Shown piece by piece: positions 42,201 through 54,719 of a stretch of DNA of 64,000 nucleotides; positions within the stretch are counted from its first letter, which is position 1, and every line of letters begins with the position of its first letter. The position numbers and the translations under genes were made by a program. The notes beneath the pieces were generated by a model, which was given only the letters and a program-made list of their open reading frames with translations, ran no database searches and was not told the DNA's origin. The DNA is taken from positions 21,018,001 through 21,082,000 of the forward strand of contig CM060732.1 in NCBI GenBank assembly GCA_030704615.1. Direction: 5' to 3'. Source of the DNA: Takakia lepidozioides (lineage: Eukaryota > Streptophyta > Takakiopsida > Takakiales > Takakiaceae).

Positions 42201-45200
42201 GGGGCTTTTGACCTTCTGATCTGTGTGGCGTGGCGGGGTAGTTGAGGGACATAAACTCTCAACTTTGGCAACTGGTGCGGGAGTATGTAGCTAATGCAGA
42301 GGTATTATGGTGCACAAGATTTTGCTGGTTGCATACAATGGCTCATTTGGGAGTAAAAGGAAAGAAGCACATGCTTAATTCTAGGCATTTGTTGACTGCA
42401 GGACCTAGGTTCAGATAGCGGGGAATTGATTGGCTTCCTTTTGGAGCTTGGGTTTCACACGGTTGGAGAAGTAAGTACTTGCACAATCCACTCTCTCATT
42501 TACTTAATGTTGTACCTGTCTTTAAGGGTTTTGTAAGTCAAATGTGCTCCCAGGTATAAAAGAGGACAGTGGGGCCCTGATTCTCCAATCTCACCAGGCA
42601 TCTGGTATTCTCTCCTGCAAAATCAGCACTCAGTGTACCAGGTAGATGAAGTGCTTAAGATTGGACAGCTTTTGCTACAGGATTGAGTACTGGTTGCCAT
42701 ACAAAGCATGGCAAGAGAAAGGTGAGGTGTCTGGTGTAGAAAGTGTAGGGATATCTGTTCTCATGGAGAATCCTCTGTCCACTTGGACCCACTTCATCTT
42801 CCCTTCGTCAGCAAAAGTCTTCCTCAAGCTTGTGTGTTGCCAGTTGTGTTGTCTGAGCCTCTTGCAATGGCCTGAAAATGCAGGCGTACAATGTCAATTC
42901 TCTCTCCAGCTCGTTGCAGAAAGCGTTGGAGCAGCTTGCTGCTCTTGGTCTTGTCCAATTACAAAAGGTGGGAGACCTTCCGTATCAAACTGATTACATC
43001 AATTTAGATCAGAGCTTGATAAAAATGGAGGAAAATGAAGACTTGCAACATTTGTCTGCTTCAGGAAATTTGAGTTTGAACCAGCAAATTGAAGTAGCAC
43101 AATTTGTGGTGGATGTAGGGCATGAAGGACCGATGGTACATACCCTCGAAGCTAGCATCCAACCTTTCTGCAAGCCTTTCTGACTCATCAAATTGGCAAA
43201 CCTCAGAGGTATCATGCCCTTATTACATGCTCGTTGTTCAGGATTCAAGGGTTTCATGTTGCATGTTCACGTTCATGAACATAATCTCTTACACAGCTGG
43301 CTCTAGTCATGAGAGTGTCTCCATCAGGTCAGGCACCAAAATTGCTTCTGGTTCTACATGCTGTTATCAGGACCCTTTTATCAAGCTCCTGGGGCATTCT
43401 GTTGCCCACGCTAGCCATCAAACGTTTGTGAAACAAGAGTGGTAGCCAAATGTGGCAGGGTTTTGTTATCGTGGAGACAAACTTTAGAGTTTATGCATAC
43501 ACATCATCCAAGCTGCAGACTGAGATATTGCGCTGTTTTACACGGTAAACTCCTTTGGCTTCTGTAAAAGAGTTAAGTGCATATTTGCTTGCTATCCACC
43601 CTCAGACGTTACTCTGATCTCCATACTACCAGGGATTGCTACTGTCCATCTGGTTTACCTCGTTTGCTTTCTCACAGAGGCTAGGAAACATGGGGAAGTT
43701 GTTGGGCTGTTGGTTTTCATCAAACCTTATATTGGACCTTCCCTGATGCCAATTCTCTCTACGGAATTTCTTAAAGAAGAAACATGTCATGCCTTGTGGT
43801 GAATAAAGAAGCTTATGAAAGTAAGTGTTTAATTCTCTCTTAGGCATCACTTTGCACTTTGCTGTTGGAGGCAATGGTGTATTGATGGGCTGAGTTTCAA
43901 GAGTCAAGATTTTCAAGATGCCCTCCCTTAGTGAGCTTGACGAGCTGTAGGGTGCATCAAAGTTGACACAGCTCCAACATCCTGAAAAGAGCAACCTCCA
44001 AGTGCTGTGTGGATCTTAGTGGGGTAAGGTTGTGTTTGCAGGCTTGAGTACCAGCTACCAAACTTGGTGGTTGCACATCTCACGAGGGAAAGTGTCAACG
44101 CAGCCTTTGCAAGTGGCATTTCGTCTGACCAGGTTCTGTTGCCTGTGCACCATTTCATAATGAGTACTGCTGGGTTACTGCTAGGCATGCATTTGTCATG
44201 CTCAAGTTTTGTAAGCAATGTTGGGGGTTTTGTTTGTCCTCATTATACTCAGTAGAAAGAAACGCTGAAAGTGCACTGGGTGCCGTGCAGATCATTTCCT
44301 TCCTACAAAAGCATGCGCATCCACATGTTGCACAGAAGCTGCCAGTAGTTCCTGAGACTGTGTCTGACCAGGTAGACTTCTTATTCTTGGCTGCTTTGAT
44401 GATTTGCTACCAGAAGTAGGTAAGCTGTCTAATTCCTAACGCAATGAAGATTCTCATGCTAGAATTACAGTTCCGGGTATCCCTTAGAGATCACAGACAC
44501 TATTGCTCGAGCTTCCTACAGGTGTTAACTGTAAGTATAAAAGCAAAGTCGACAGGGCACACTCCCCTCTCCCACAGTTGCAAGACACAGGGATAGGTAC
44601 TTGTGTGACTGTTTCACACAACAGAAGCTGCCAGTAGTCCCTGAGACTGTCTGACCAGGTAGACTTCTTATTCTTGGCTGCTTTGATGATATGCTTTCAT
44701 CAAAATTATCCTTCATTGGGTTTGGCTACCCGCGTACTGATGTGTCCTTCTCGAGTATCTTATCACTAATGTTATATAGCAAGTAGAGAGCCTGAGACTG
44801 TCCTGACTTTTTTGTATGTGTCCTGAGGCAACAGTCAGTAGAGGATGGGGATTGGTACATATATATGACCTTAACAGTTGATGTCAGTCCAGGTGGTTAA
44901 TAATTTCTTCTGGCTGCTGAGGCAACTTGGCAAGTGGGAAGTTCAGTGAATGTTCTGTTAGCATTTTGAAGGTTATTACAGGGTCGGGTCTTATAGTCTC
45001 GGGTCTTATAGTCTCTTTAATATCTTTGACAATGATGTGCAGATACGTTTGTGGGAAAGTGACCGAAATCGAGTGGAGCTGGTACCTGCGTATTTCTATG
45101 ATGACTTCCCATCCGTGGTAGGTGGAACATTAGTTGTCTCTTGATGTAGGAAAGTTTCCAGGGCACACCATAGTGCTACGGTAGGAGGTCTAGTAGTCAC

Positions 45201-45539
45201 CAAGCAGTCCCATGGATCACCAGTCGGACTGCGGAAGTTGTTAACACCAGCAGTCATGGTATAGGGAGGTTGTCCAATTATTCCTTCATTTTAAGTTGAT
45301 CAAGCTACATCACAAACACAGTATTTGTATGGAATGGATGTGGCATTTGAACTAAGTCTACTTTTGCGGGATGTTTGGAGCAGGAGGTATATGAAGCGGT
45401 GGTGTCATATGCTAGAGACATTGGGAGCCTTCTCTGGGAAGATTCTATTGGGCGCAGGCTTGTGGTGCAAGCTGAAAAGCATGAGGACATGCGAAGTTTC
45501 ATTCGTCGTCAGAGCAGCTTGTCCAATCAAAGAAAATAG
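39287..45539 (+). CDS. TFB2: TFIIH core subunit p52 / TFB2 (GTF2H4)
   Basis: This subunit anchors and stimulates the XPB helicase in TFIIH, which opens DNA in transcription initiation and nucleotide excision repair. Exons read by eye: 39287-39399, 39677-39838, 40449-40542, 40708-40805, 41938-41983, 42242-42301, 42402-42470, 42884-42967, 43119-43208, 43459-43544, 44042-44132, 44291-44371, 45043-45117, 45384-45539. All introns are GT-AG, and the exons join in frame to 434 residues ending at TAG. Landmarks are MPKVRVVSRNFMEMVAQLPA (start), RSLPPLAKQYVMRLLYVEA, INSQLWQLVREYVANAE, WYIPSKLASNLSASLSDSS, FVIVETNFRVYAYTSSKLQ and AYFYDDFPSV. About 25 residues (the LNPTFQ-like segment of plant homologues) are not found between exons 2 and 3; the phases fit without them. 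It may be functional. Confidence 0.88.
40649..40857 (+). repeat. tandem duplication of a TFB2 exon, unit 1
   Basis: A 209-bp unit repeated directly at 40858-41066, with one mismatch apparent over at least 207 bp. It includes the intron 3' end, acceptor (TTTTCAG), the whole 98-bp exon (SVLLQLVTPSTEGSQKAF...) and the donor (AG|GTGCGA). Confidence 0.95.
40858..41066 (+). repeat. tandem duplication of a TFB2 exon, unit 2
   Basis: Second copy of the 209-bp unit. Its exon copy is 40917-41014 with identical splice sites. The exon is 98 bp, so using both copies would shift the reading frame; only one of the two can be used in a normal message. Confidence 0.95.
41632..41680. repeat. compound microsatellite (TC, CA, TA) in a TFB2 intron
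   Basis: A TCTCTCTC run passes into CACAGACACA and then TATATATATATA. Confidence 0.9.
44621..44693 (+). repeat. partial duplicate of a TFB2 exon inside the next intron
   Basis: Repeats 44332-44406 (exon end KLPVVPETVSDQ, its donor and 35 bp of intron) with a 2-base deletion in ACTGTGTCTG and few other changes. The copy lacks the exon's acceptor and would be out of frame, so it is probably spliced out. Confidence 0.85.
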
Positions 45540-45572
45540 CTCCTCTTATTAACTGGTTTATATGATAGGGCT

Positions 45573-46130
45573 TTAGAATGTACTCATAAGACGTTGTTTG
45601 CCGTAGCCTTGTGGGCCATTGACCCCGCGCCCAGTTTGAGCGGAACACAAAGGGACAGAACCTACCTCTGTCAGGGGCTGATGTTGGTAGTAAGACTTAC
45701 CTCGGTATAACAAATTGATCCGGGTTTTCCAGATATCCTCTAGAAATCCCTTCACACAAGCATCAATCTGCTGTGTGTGATTTGACCAGTAACTAGGCCC
45801 CAAAAGGGCCTGGCTTTTTGGCTCAGCCTCGAGACTTTCAAAGTTGGTAAACAGAGGTACAAGCACAATTCCCTTGATAGATTTGAGGAGAGCGTCTCTC
45901 TGGTGAGAGAACCCCGGACAATGAATCAATATTGTCTTCGGGTTGCCCACACAACGGGCAATTGCACTCTCCCTTTCCTCTCTGCTTCTGTTTGCTGTTC
46001 AAAGGTAGGCTTCCTGCCCTGAGTTTAAATTTCAGTCTAGTGCCAAGAGTGGGTAGACCCTTGAGGTCATCCATGATGTCCTCCCCCATGTCACAGACTG
46101 GAAACAAGTTCAGGGAAGTTTTCTGCCTTG
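45573..46130 (-). pseudogene. LINE ORF2 C-terminal fragment
   Basis: Read leftward: DDLKGLPTLGTRLKFKLRA, GSLPLNSKQKQRGKGECNC, CPLCGQPEDN, then in another frame HCPGFSHQRDALLKSIKGIV and a helical tail (VKGFLEDIWKTRINLLYRG). The C-x-x-C ... H-C-P spacing is that of the zinc-binding domain after LINE reverse transcriptases. One frame change lies near 45950. It starts 34 bp after the TFB2 stop codon, antisense to it. The stretch 45958-46130 recurs at 59999-60170 inside the CACTA element. Confidence 0.6.
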
Positions 46131-48982
46131 AGACTTGCGGATCCAGATCCAGATCCTTGAGAATCTCTTCTACTCTCGTCTGCCAGGACTTAGCCCGTTT
46201 GACAGGGCTTAGCCTGTTTCATAGGGGCTTTAGAGTTGAAGAGGGAGGTGCAGAGAACCAACAGCACTTGACAATTAAAAGAGTATCTAGCACTCATGGG
46301 CCAATTGGCCCTGCAATTGAAATAATCAGCCTTTATTGCAAAGTGACATGGCTGCTTTTGTTCTTGGCTGATCAGGTGAAAGCATGAACATGCCCGAGTG
46401 CATGAATGCAGCAGTGGGTATTTGTAAGAGGGAAAGTTCATGCATAAGTGTTTTCCCAGACAAGTGAGCAGGCACTTCGCCTGTCTTAAAAATATGGCTG
46501 GATAAGGCAAATTCTGCCAGTGCCCGGGTCAAAAGCTGGAATGTGATATTCCCTTGGGCAAAAATGTGGAATCTGTGGAATGCAGTTTTCTGGAAAGGAA
46601 TGTACTCAAATTTACAAAGGAAGGTTTTCGGCAATGTACATCTCAAATGTTGTCAAATTGTCATGACATCATTTCTGCCTGAGCTGAAAACATCTCTGTA
46701 TCACGGTAAAATTCTTGGATTATGTGATGGAAGGTATCCTGGTTGTCCCTGTTTCTCTGGCTAGGATGAACTCCATGGGCTCCTGGGCTCATGTTGTGGG
46801 TAAGCAAGGTGTATAAGAATCCTAGCATGTGGAAGGGGGAGAGGTGTAGAGGTGAGAGTAGTATGGTGTATAAGCTAAGGGCTCGAGGCAATTATGAGAA
46901 AGACAAGTCTGATGTACAGTTGAATGCATTACTTGCCCTCAACTAGGTTCTTCATCAACAGAGAATGTGTGCTTGAAGTTTGGATGGGATAGCTAATGTG
47001 GATTTTGATATACATGACCAGCTAAAATGACACAAATCAAGGTGGCTAGTTGCGGAATGGCTCCACCCTTCAATACGTTAATATTGTAAGTTCAATCTGT
47101 ATCCATGTATCAGAGGGGGCTATGTAAGCATTGGCATGTGAGTCTGGGGTTCAAATCCCTGTGCTAGCCTTCAGGCTGGGGCTCTGCCCCTGTTTGCCTT
47201 CATTTGCCTTGAGCAAGATACATACGCATGTAACCGGTTTTGGTGTCTGTTTTCGGCTGTTGTAGAGGACCCTTCCTGTACAATTACGGCCCAATTCATT
47301 TAGTAATTCCAGATGCATGTATCATATATCTAAAATAAATCTGCAGGCCAGCTCTCTTGTACTAATGCAGGCTTGAAAATATATTTATGATTGATAGAAG
47401 TTTCAACTATAATTCCATATTCCTTTTTAAATAAATATACATAACAGGTTGTATAACCCTCAGTTATAGCAAAATTGATAACCGGATTTATGTGTACCCG
47501 GCCAAAAAAACATGTCATTCTTAACCGCAACCGGTTGGTCATTAGAAAGTCAATAAATTGAAGTAATCGGCCGACAAGGTTCTTTCAATATTGAGTTCCA
47601 ATGTAACTGCAACCGCATGTTAGCAAAAAATATAAATAACCGCCGGTATATTGATATATACATACCCTGGTGTCGCAAGTTTAGGTACTTGGCAGTGAAC
47701 AGGAGTGGCTACTGAGTTTTGCAGGAAGTAGCCACATTTTCTGTTCATCCACTGAAATTTGGACAGAATCATCCTCTTCTGTACTTTCATCCATATTAGG
47801 CGAATTCATCCAAGATTTAAATGTTATTGGAGAATTTTGGCGATTTCATCCATGAGAAAATAGGGAATTTACGACAGAATATTCGATTATTTTTTTGGAG
47901 GTCGAAAAAGTGCGAAATTTCGCCAGAAATAAAAACACTACTATACCCTTATGTTAGGGTATATTTTTTGACATACCCTTATCTTTATATTTACCCTGCA
48001 TAAAAAACATCCAATGTACCCTACATTTCTGAAGGGTATATGTTAAAATGAAGGGTATATCTAATCAGGGTATATAACGGTTAGGAATTAAGATATAATT
48101 GAGCAACCCGGAAACTATTCATACCCTCAGGGTATATTTTGGCATATATATCCTTACCCAGGGGTTATATAGAAATCTGAAAAGTTAATTTACCCATACC
48201 CGGAGGGAAATAAATTTTTGAGATTTCAATTTATCCCTACCAGGAGGGTAACTGATTTGACAAAAATAATTTACCTATACCATAAGGGTATATTGAAATC
48301 AATATACCCGCCCAGCACTGGAATGGACCCGATTAGGGTCCATGCCATTTTCATCCATGTGGCAGGTCACTTGTGTTACTAGTATATTCGTTTTGCGGCG
48401 ATGGGCCTGACGGCGGTTGACGTAGTTTTGGTGACGTGGTCCCTTAAAGAGCCGCCGGAAATGTCCAACGCGCCCGAAATGTGGTTTTGAATTTTTCACA
48501 AACTTGTTCAGCATTCATCTCTACAGTCCTTTTTGCAACTTTGGAGGACTGCACCAGAGGAATTTTGCATAAATTCCAGCTTCCATGCAATTTTCTATCT
48601 TTTAATATGGTGGAATTTTCAATATTATACCCTCCTCATTGGACATACATAGGAGCCACTTGAAATTTTCAGATTTTGGTCCTGAAATTTGGAGAGGACA
48701 CGTGTAACCCTCCTAAGGTTTCTGAATGTGGAGGTCCGCTCCTCCGCTCAGGAAAAAATATCAAGTCAGCAAATCACCTTGGTCAAACTGCATTTATTCA
48801 GCAATTTTTATGTGGAGTTGAAAAATCCACCATGGATTTTTGCTATAATCGGCCAATTCTGATGGTCAACTCTTCCAAAATTTTGTGAGTAGGTGGACAT
48901 AGTTGGTAGCTAAATGTTGGTAAGGTTCAGTTCTGTGGATGAAGCTCCATTGCCAGATACAGCCTCATCCTTAGGATATTAC
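46131..48982. other. intergenic sequence with SINE-like and ATACCC-rich parts
   Basis: 47105-47240 has a tRNA-like B-box (GGGGTTCAAATCCC) and a C/T-rich body and is probably a SINE of another family. 47440-47670 and 48970 onward share AACCGG/GGTTATTTG words. 47940-48310 repeats GGGTATAT/ATACCC many times on both strands and ends in CGCCCAGCACTGG, like a hAT-type end. No gene is recognised; 46190-46646 (minus) is open but has no motif. Confidence 0.5.
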
Positions 48983-49328
48983 CAGTGTTGGGCGGTTATT
49001 TGCTTTTTTTCATAACTGGCGGTCCCGGTTGCTTCAAATTTTAGGAAATTATTGTGGTTATTTTTTCTATGGCTAGATACAACCTGCGGTTACGGTTATT
49101 TGCAAAAACCTCAAATAACCGACGGTTTTCATCAAATAACCGCGGGTATTGGGCGATTCTTTAAAAGGTTCTTTGCTCGGTTATTTGAATGCCTGACCTC
49201 CGCCGGTTCCTAACTGGACCGGTTACTTCATTTTTTCACAACCCCCGTCATTCATATATATATATATATATAACCGGATAGGTAACCGACGTGTATTAGA
49301 GAGAAATTTAAATAACCACCCAACACTG
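48983..49328. mobile_element. 346-bp hAT-type MITE
   Basis: Ends CAGTGTTGGGCGGTTATTT and AAATAACCACCCAACACTG form 19-bp terminal inverted repeats with one mismatch. Flanks GATATTAC (48975-48982) and GATATTAG (49329-49336) are an 8-bp target duplication with one change. The interior repeats GGTTATTTG/CAAATAACCG many times and includes a (TA)n run at about 49254-49272. It encodes no protein. Confidence 0.88.
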
Positions 49329-49557
49329 GATATTAGCAGACATGACACAGAGTGGGTCCCGGGATATCCGGATAATTAGATTGGCACGATATTACATGGG
49401 GTATACAATCTTCTTTTGTAGGTGGATATCCTGCTGTTGACTTTATATCCACCCAACACTAATCTCCACCTCTAACTCTAGCAATGATAATGGTCAATGG
49501 CGCGGTACGCCAACCATGCCTTCCTAACTTCCAAGAGCTTGGATAAGTGGCTAGTTG

Positions 49558-49598
49558 GTTTTTTTTTATTTTATTTTATTTTATTTTATTTTATTTTT
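49558..49598. repeat. (TTTTA)n microsatellite
   Basis: About seven TTTTA units follow a T-run. Confidence 0.95.
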
Positions 49599-50078
49599 GG
49601 AGAACAGGGGACATGGCCGTTGGTTTGGAAATTGGTTATGGTAGAAAGTAAGTCAATAGAAAAAAAGAAAAAAGAAAAGTCAATAGTATGAATTGTAAGA
49701 AATGGACGTGGTCATGTGGACGGTGGGGAGGAGATTGGGAAATCCTTGACTAACTTCAGGTCCCTGCCCACCTGGTTGGGATATTGCTAAAAATAGTTGA
49801 TAACACCAACCCATGATGCCATGTGGATATTTTAATATATCATAGATTATCTAACATCATCGATGGTAGTTAAAATTAGCACGTCTGTTCACACTTGAAT
49901 GTTACTATAGTGGTGGTAAAATATAACATCAAGATAGAATGACAAGCGTTCACACATGAATCTGTTATACATTTGTTCTCCCTGTCTATGTCTGTGCTCG
50001 TTTCTCTCTTCTACATTTTGTCATTGCAGCGTGTTGATTTCTTGTTCCACTTGCTTGCTTGTATATCACATCTGTCAC

Positions 50079-50570
50079 CATGGATTCCTCTAATGAGCCA
50101 AGCAGCGAGGAATTGATTTTATGCTCAAGTTTTCTGGTTCTCCTTGTGGAAATGGGGGCGAAATATGATTGAAACTACAAATACGACTCCACCTTTCTTC
50201 CTGCCCGATTTCAATGCAGAGACAAATGTTGCAAGCATGAAGCTTCTTTACGCATCATCTGTACTGAACAGCTACAGATTATCTTGTAATTTTCTCACAC
50301 TTTTGGGCCCTGACCTCAGAGATTGGGTGAAACCTCGTAGCACTACGTGGTTTTCCATTTTCTTGTTGACAGAGTTCGATGATGATCGCTGGATACAAAA
50401 TTTTCCTATGTCCAAAGAGAGTGTTCTACCTGTGTGATAAGTTGAAGCCTTTTATTCAAAAGCAGGACACCAAATACAGAATAGCAATACCAGTTGAAAT
50501 TAGGGTATCATGCGCTCTTTACAAATTAGCTCACGTGTAGCGAACAATTTGCGATTGGACGATCGACTGT
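50079..50570 (+). pseudogene. PIF/Harbinger transposase N-terminal remnant
   Basis: From ATG 50079 (MDSSNEPSSEEL) through a frame change near 50150 the reading gives FDDDRWIQNFPMSKESV. A further frame change gives FYLCDKLKPFIQKQDTKYRI, then IPVEIRVSCALYKLAH, a TAG, and FAIGRSTVSL. These blocks, in this order, are the N-terminal half of PIF/Harbinger (HARBI1-like) transposases. The DDE core is absent. TIRs were not found. Confidence 0.75.
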
Positions 50571-50599
50571 GTCGCTAAGGTAGGGCACCCTATTATGGA

Positions 50600-52780
50600 T
50601 GGCTACATTTTAAACCTTTGTTACTTTAACATGTAGATGAGTTATAGAGTAAAATTTTAACCGCATGTAAAAAAATAAATTATTTCTCAACTCTTTTTTT
50701 TTGATTTTTTTTAATTTTATTACAAATATAATATGAATTTTTGAAGATAATCAATATATTTTCCTACATTAGACCTACAAAAGCTATAGTTTGGTTCTAA
50801 AAAATGTCTACTTTAAAATAATCCAAAGCCCATAGGAGTTTTTTTTGTACCATGGTTAGGAGTTGAAAGTCAGTAATAATGAAAAATAGTGCACAATAAT
50901 AATAGTGCCTGTTTATAGAACATACTGGCAAGGTTCGAGTAAAGGAGGGAAAGGTAGTGCAAGTTGGCCTTTGACCAATCCTGATTGGATGCCATCTCAC
51001 TATTATGACCTATTCTCTATTATGACCTATTCTGTATCTTATTTTGGAGTCTTGGCAAACCCTTTGGCGGTGCCTGTTGTTTCTGTTCTGATGAACGCAG
51101 ACCACTACTCGGTCGAACTAGACGGGCATGGCAGAACGATCAAATGTTGCCGATGTGCTAGGGTCGATGGGGAGCAACCTCAGGAAACCATGTAGATACT
51201 TAAGCTTAGTGAACTTTTAAGAAATCGTGCTGCATCTGCACTGGGACCGACGTTTGTGCAAGCAGGTCTGGACAGATGGTATTGACGACGAACTCTGGCT
51301 AGTTTCCTTGAATAGTGATGGGCATGGCTATGGAATGAACTTTTGTAGTTGAACGATGTGGGAAGATCAAAATGGATCACCTCCAATATGCAACTCCTTG
51401 GTTCTTGTGATGCTCTTGCCATGCCGTTGGAGTGAATGAAGCATGCTATAGGAGCAACGCTGGAGAGCTCAGGGTGTTTGGATTGGGGCAAAGCACGCCA
51501 TGGAAGACAACAAGTGGTCCAATGGTTCGTGCAGTTGCGGGAGTTGATGTATGTACTTCCCGACGACTTTTGCATCTCTCTCAACAAAGGCCCATAGATG
51601 GAACAAATCTCCTGTTCTGCTGGTGTTCTTCTCTAATACGCCCTGCATAGACCCACTTCTCTCTTATGTTGTCTTGCTTGTGAAAGGCTCCAATATGAAA
51701 GATTTTCCATGATGGAGTTATAGTAATAGCTGGGTTTCATGAAGACAAAGTTTGAACACCATGTGCACCCTTGTAGTAGAGTAATTTTGGTTAATTGATT
51801 CTCTCTAACATAGTGTGATAAGTAGGGCAGAATCTACTCCGAGTAGCCCAAAGAGGTTACGGAAATAATGAGAAGTAAACAGGCGTGAAGTAATAGCTGA
51901 GAGAGAGAGAGTTACATAGTTAGTTAGTTAGTTACTTCTTAGAGGTTGGGGAAAGACGTGGGAGAAAGGCCTTTGTGCATATGGTATTTTTTTTCTAATA
52001 CACACATAATGGGAGGAATGTATAACCTCCTGCTCAAAACTCCTACTTCAAAGTTAGTGTCCAAATCTTTAAGGGTGGTTCTACGCTGTTCAGCAGCAGA
52101 GCCCTGTATTGAAGAACTAGGGAAAGAGAATCTGCATCTCAGGAGACAAATTGAGGAGTCAGGTGTTCAAGTAGTTATAAACATGCGGGATGTCATTTTA
52201 CACAACAAGCTTTCTCTCTTATGGTATAGCATGTCTGCCAAATATGATTTAATGGGTTTTCTGGTGATTCTTGAGTCCAGTGAGCTCTAAGTTTGTGGTT
52301 GGTCCATCTTAACATTTGGTAGTGAAGTGTAGGCTGAGGTGGCTGCAGAGACAATACATAGAGAGCCAAGACAATCTGGCAACATTAATGAATCAGACAA
52401 TGATCCTGACTGCACCTTCTACAAGCACAATTCAGCCTGTTTTACTCTCTTTTCAGAGTCGTCCATGTCAATTATGTTTGATTCTGCAAGTGTAGCTCGT
52501 TGGGTGGATCCATAGTGGTTAGGACTAATATTGTGGTTAGACATCATTCAATTCTATCAATATTATAGAGCACATTACAATATAGGTCAATACATTATCC
52601 TATAGGTCATTACACGATAGTCTGCCTGATAATGTGAACCTTACGACAACTGGGAGATCACTATATATGTGACAAACCCTACTTCGCAACAATTTAGCTT
52701 TCCACATCTTAGAATTCCATATTTGGGAATGATGGTCTTTTATGTGGAGTTCACACAAAGAAGTCTACCTTCTATACTCA
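50600..52780. other. 2.2 kb without a recognised gene
   Basis: AT-rich at 50600-50900. Open stretches at 50905-51195, 51180-51587 (minus) and 51946-52290 have no motif I recognise. 52390-52500 resembles pieces at 56330-56400, 59775-59830 and 61060-61150 (CACCTTCTTC ... TTTCACCCTG ... CAGAGTCG), so it shares a dispersed repeat with the CACTA interior. Confidence 0.4.
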
Positions 52781-54077
52781 CTACATATCTAAGTTTTGTG
52801 CTGGAAGTGGTTCAAGTAGTGGTGGCAAGGTGGACAAGTCTCCTCCATTTTTGAGAAGTCTTTTCCTCATAACTTGTCTACGCTGATTTTGAATACACCA
52901 TCTAGGAACAGTGCCACAGTATGGTGCATGGTACTCTGTAGGGAGAATTGGTCTTCCCTCTCTAATTGCAGCATGGAGCTTGTCTCCCACTTCTCTCACA
53001 TTTTTTGCTGACGAGAATTTGTCAAATATTTTTTTTGGCCACCTTCTCATTCGCTCTCTGTTTTTGTGCAAGTTTGCGAGCTTCATTTTCTGCTGTAGCT
53101 TTAGCCCTTCTCTGCTCTCTTTGCTTTTTTTTCTCATCTCTTTATTTGTCTGCCTGTTCTTTACGTCTAATTTTCTCGTCCAATGCCGCCACATAATCCT
53201 CGGAAGTCATCACTATAGATTTGGAGTAATCAATGATAGGTTCTCTAGTTTTTGCCCGTTTAGAGGTAAGCACTTGAGGGGGTGGCAAAAACTTGTTGAT
53301 TCCTTCTTGTTGATGCATGTCTTCATTGTGTTGTTCATCTTCATCATTGTGCTGTTCCTCCTGACTTTTTGGGTCAGCAATATCCACAAAGTAATGGCAG
53401 GCGTAACCATTTGCATTCTCATCTTCTTCTTCCCTAATGTCTTCAATATTGATGTCTGGTTCATCGTCCTCTTCACTTTGAGAGTCACCCCCACTTTCTG
53501 TTTCAGAACCCTCATCAAGGCTTGGGGTTGATGCAAATGCTCTTGAAGGTCCATAATGCTTGTCCATTGCCTTTGCATTGTATGGCCAGATTCCAACTTT
53601 TGCAAATCCTTTTGTGATGTTGTGTTTTGTAAGTACTAACCTCAAGCCTTTGCTGGCCTACTTCGCAAGATCTTCTTTTTCTGTATAGCTGTCATTTCTG
53701 CGCATTGTCACTTCATCTCGTGTTTTCCTGAATGCCTTCTTGAAGGGACCAAAACATGCCACATCAAGGGGCTGGAGCACATGGCTTGTGTGAGCAGGTA
53801 ATGTGACCATATCCAAACCCATTCTTTGTGCTTTCAAGACTGCTTCTTTTGACACCTGAGATCCATGCCCATCCAAAATCAGTAGATGTCGGTTGGTAGG
53901 TGAAATTCCTTGTGCGTGCTTCTGGAAATGGTCTAGCCAGCAAGTGAATAATGACTTGTTAATCCATGCTTTGTCTTGCATTGCCATAAGAGACCCTGGC
54001 TCACATTTTGCAATGTAATTCTTCCTTTTCTGTTTGCCTGTGAAGATATAAAAGTTCGGTATGGAGAGACCTGCTGC
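52781..54077 (-). pseudogene. pogo/jerky-like DDE transposase, C-terminal half
   Basis: It resumes at 54077 with AAGLSIPNFYIFTGKQKRKN exactly where the half at 63510-64000 stops. The DDE_1-type core follows: LLILDGHGSQVSKEAV (second acidic residue) and LPAHTSHVLQPLDVACFGPF (third, an Asp), then NITKGFAKVGIWPYNAKAMD, an acidic linker and a long charged coiled coil (ALDEKIRRKEQADK onward). In-frame stops are TAG at 53658 (TGG by context) and TAA at 53142 (CAA by context), with a frame change near 53040. The frame ends at 52781. It was a cut-and-paste transposase or a domesticated relative; it is now split by the CACTA element. Confidence 0.85.
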
Positions 54078-54620
54078 CACTAGAAGAAAAACGTGGAATA
54101 ACCACAAGCCCTTTAACCACTACTGTCTTTTTCCACTCTTGAAATGCCACGGTGGCATCACAGACAATGGTTGGAAGTGGTTTCAACCACTCAGTAGTCC
54201 ACGTGTAATAATTTGATTTTATTTATTATTATTTATTTGCTAATATATTTTAATTAATAAATATAATATTCTACGTGGACGAGTGCAGTGGTACATTGTG
54301 AGTGGTTATAGACACCTCAGTGATGGGAAGTGGTTGAAACCACTTGCTACTCCACGTGTAATAATTCAAATTTTATTTGTGATTTATTATTTGGAAATAT
54401 ATTTTAATTCATAAATATAATATTCCACGTGGACGGGGACAGTGCACGTTGATCTTGAGTGGTTAAAGACACCTCATTGATTTGTACCACTTTGACAGTG
54501 GTGGAGAGTGGGTGGTAAAAGATACTGCAGTAATTGGAACTACTATGCTAGTGGTTGCTCATGAGTAGTTGCCTACACAACAGTGATTGATACCACTTTT
54601 TGGGTGATACATGAAAAACT
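54078..54620. repeat. left subterminal repeat region of the CACTA element
   Basis: AGTGGT or ACCACT occurs about a dozen times, often as an inverted pair (AGTGGTTTCAACCACT, AGTGGTTGAAACCACT). Two AT-rich tracts starting CCACGTGTAATAATT (54200 and 54350) are about 150 bp apart. In CACTA elements such subterminal repeats bind the TNPA protein. Confidence 0.85.
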
Positions 54621-54719
54621 TTAAGTGGTTTGTGCAGCTGTGACAGACTTTGAAAAACAGACAAGTGGCCAGACCATTGTGGGATGATGCTATTGAACAA
54701 ATGGTTCCAACAATAAACT

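Noticed and set aside
43009-43257. Minus-strand ORF inside TFB2
   Set aside because: It lies antisense to an exon with clean splice sites and known protein sequence.
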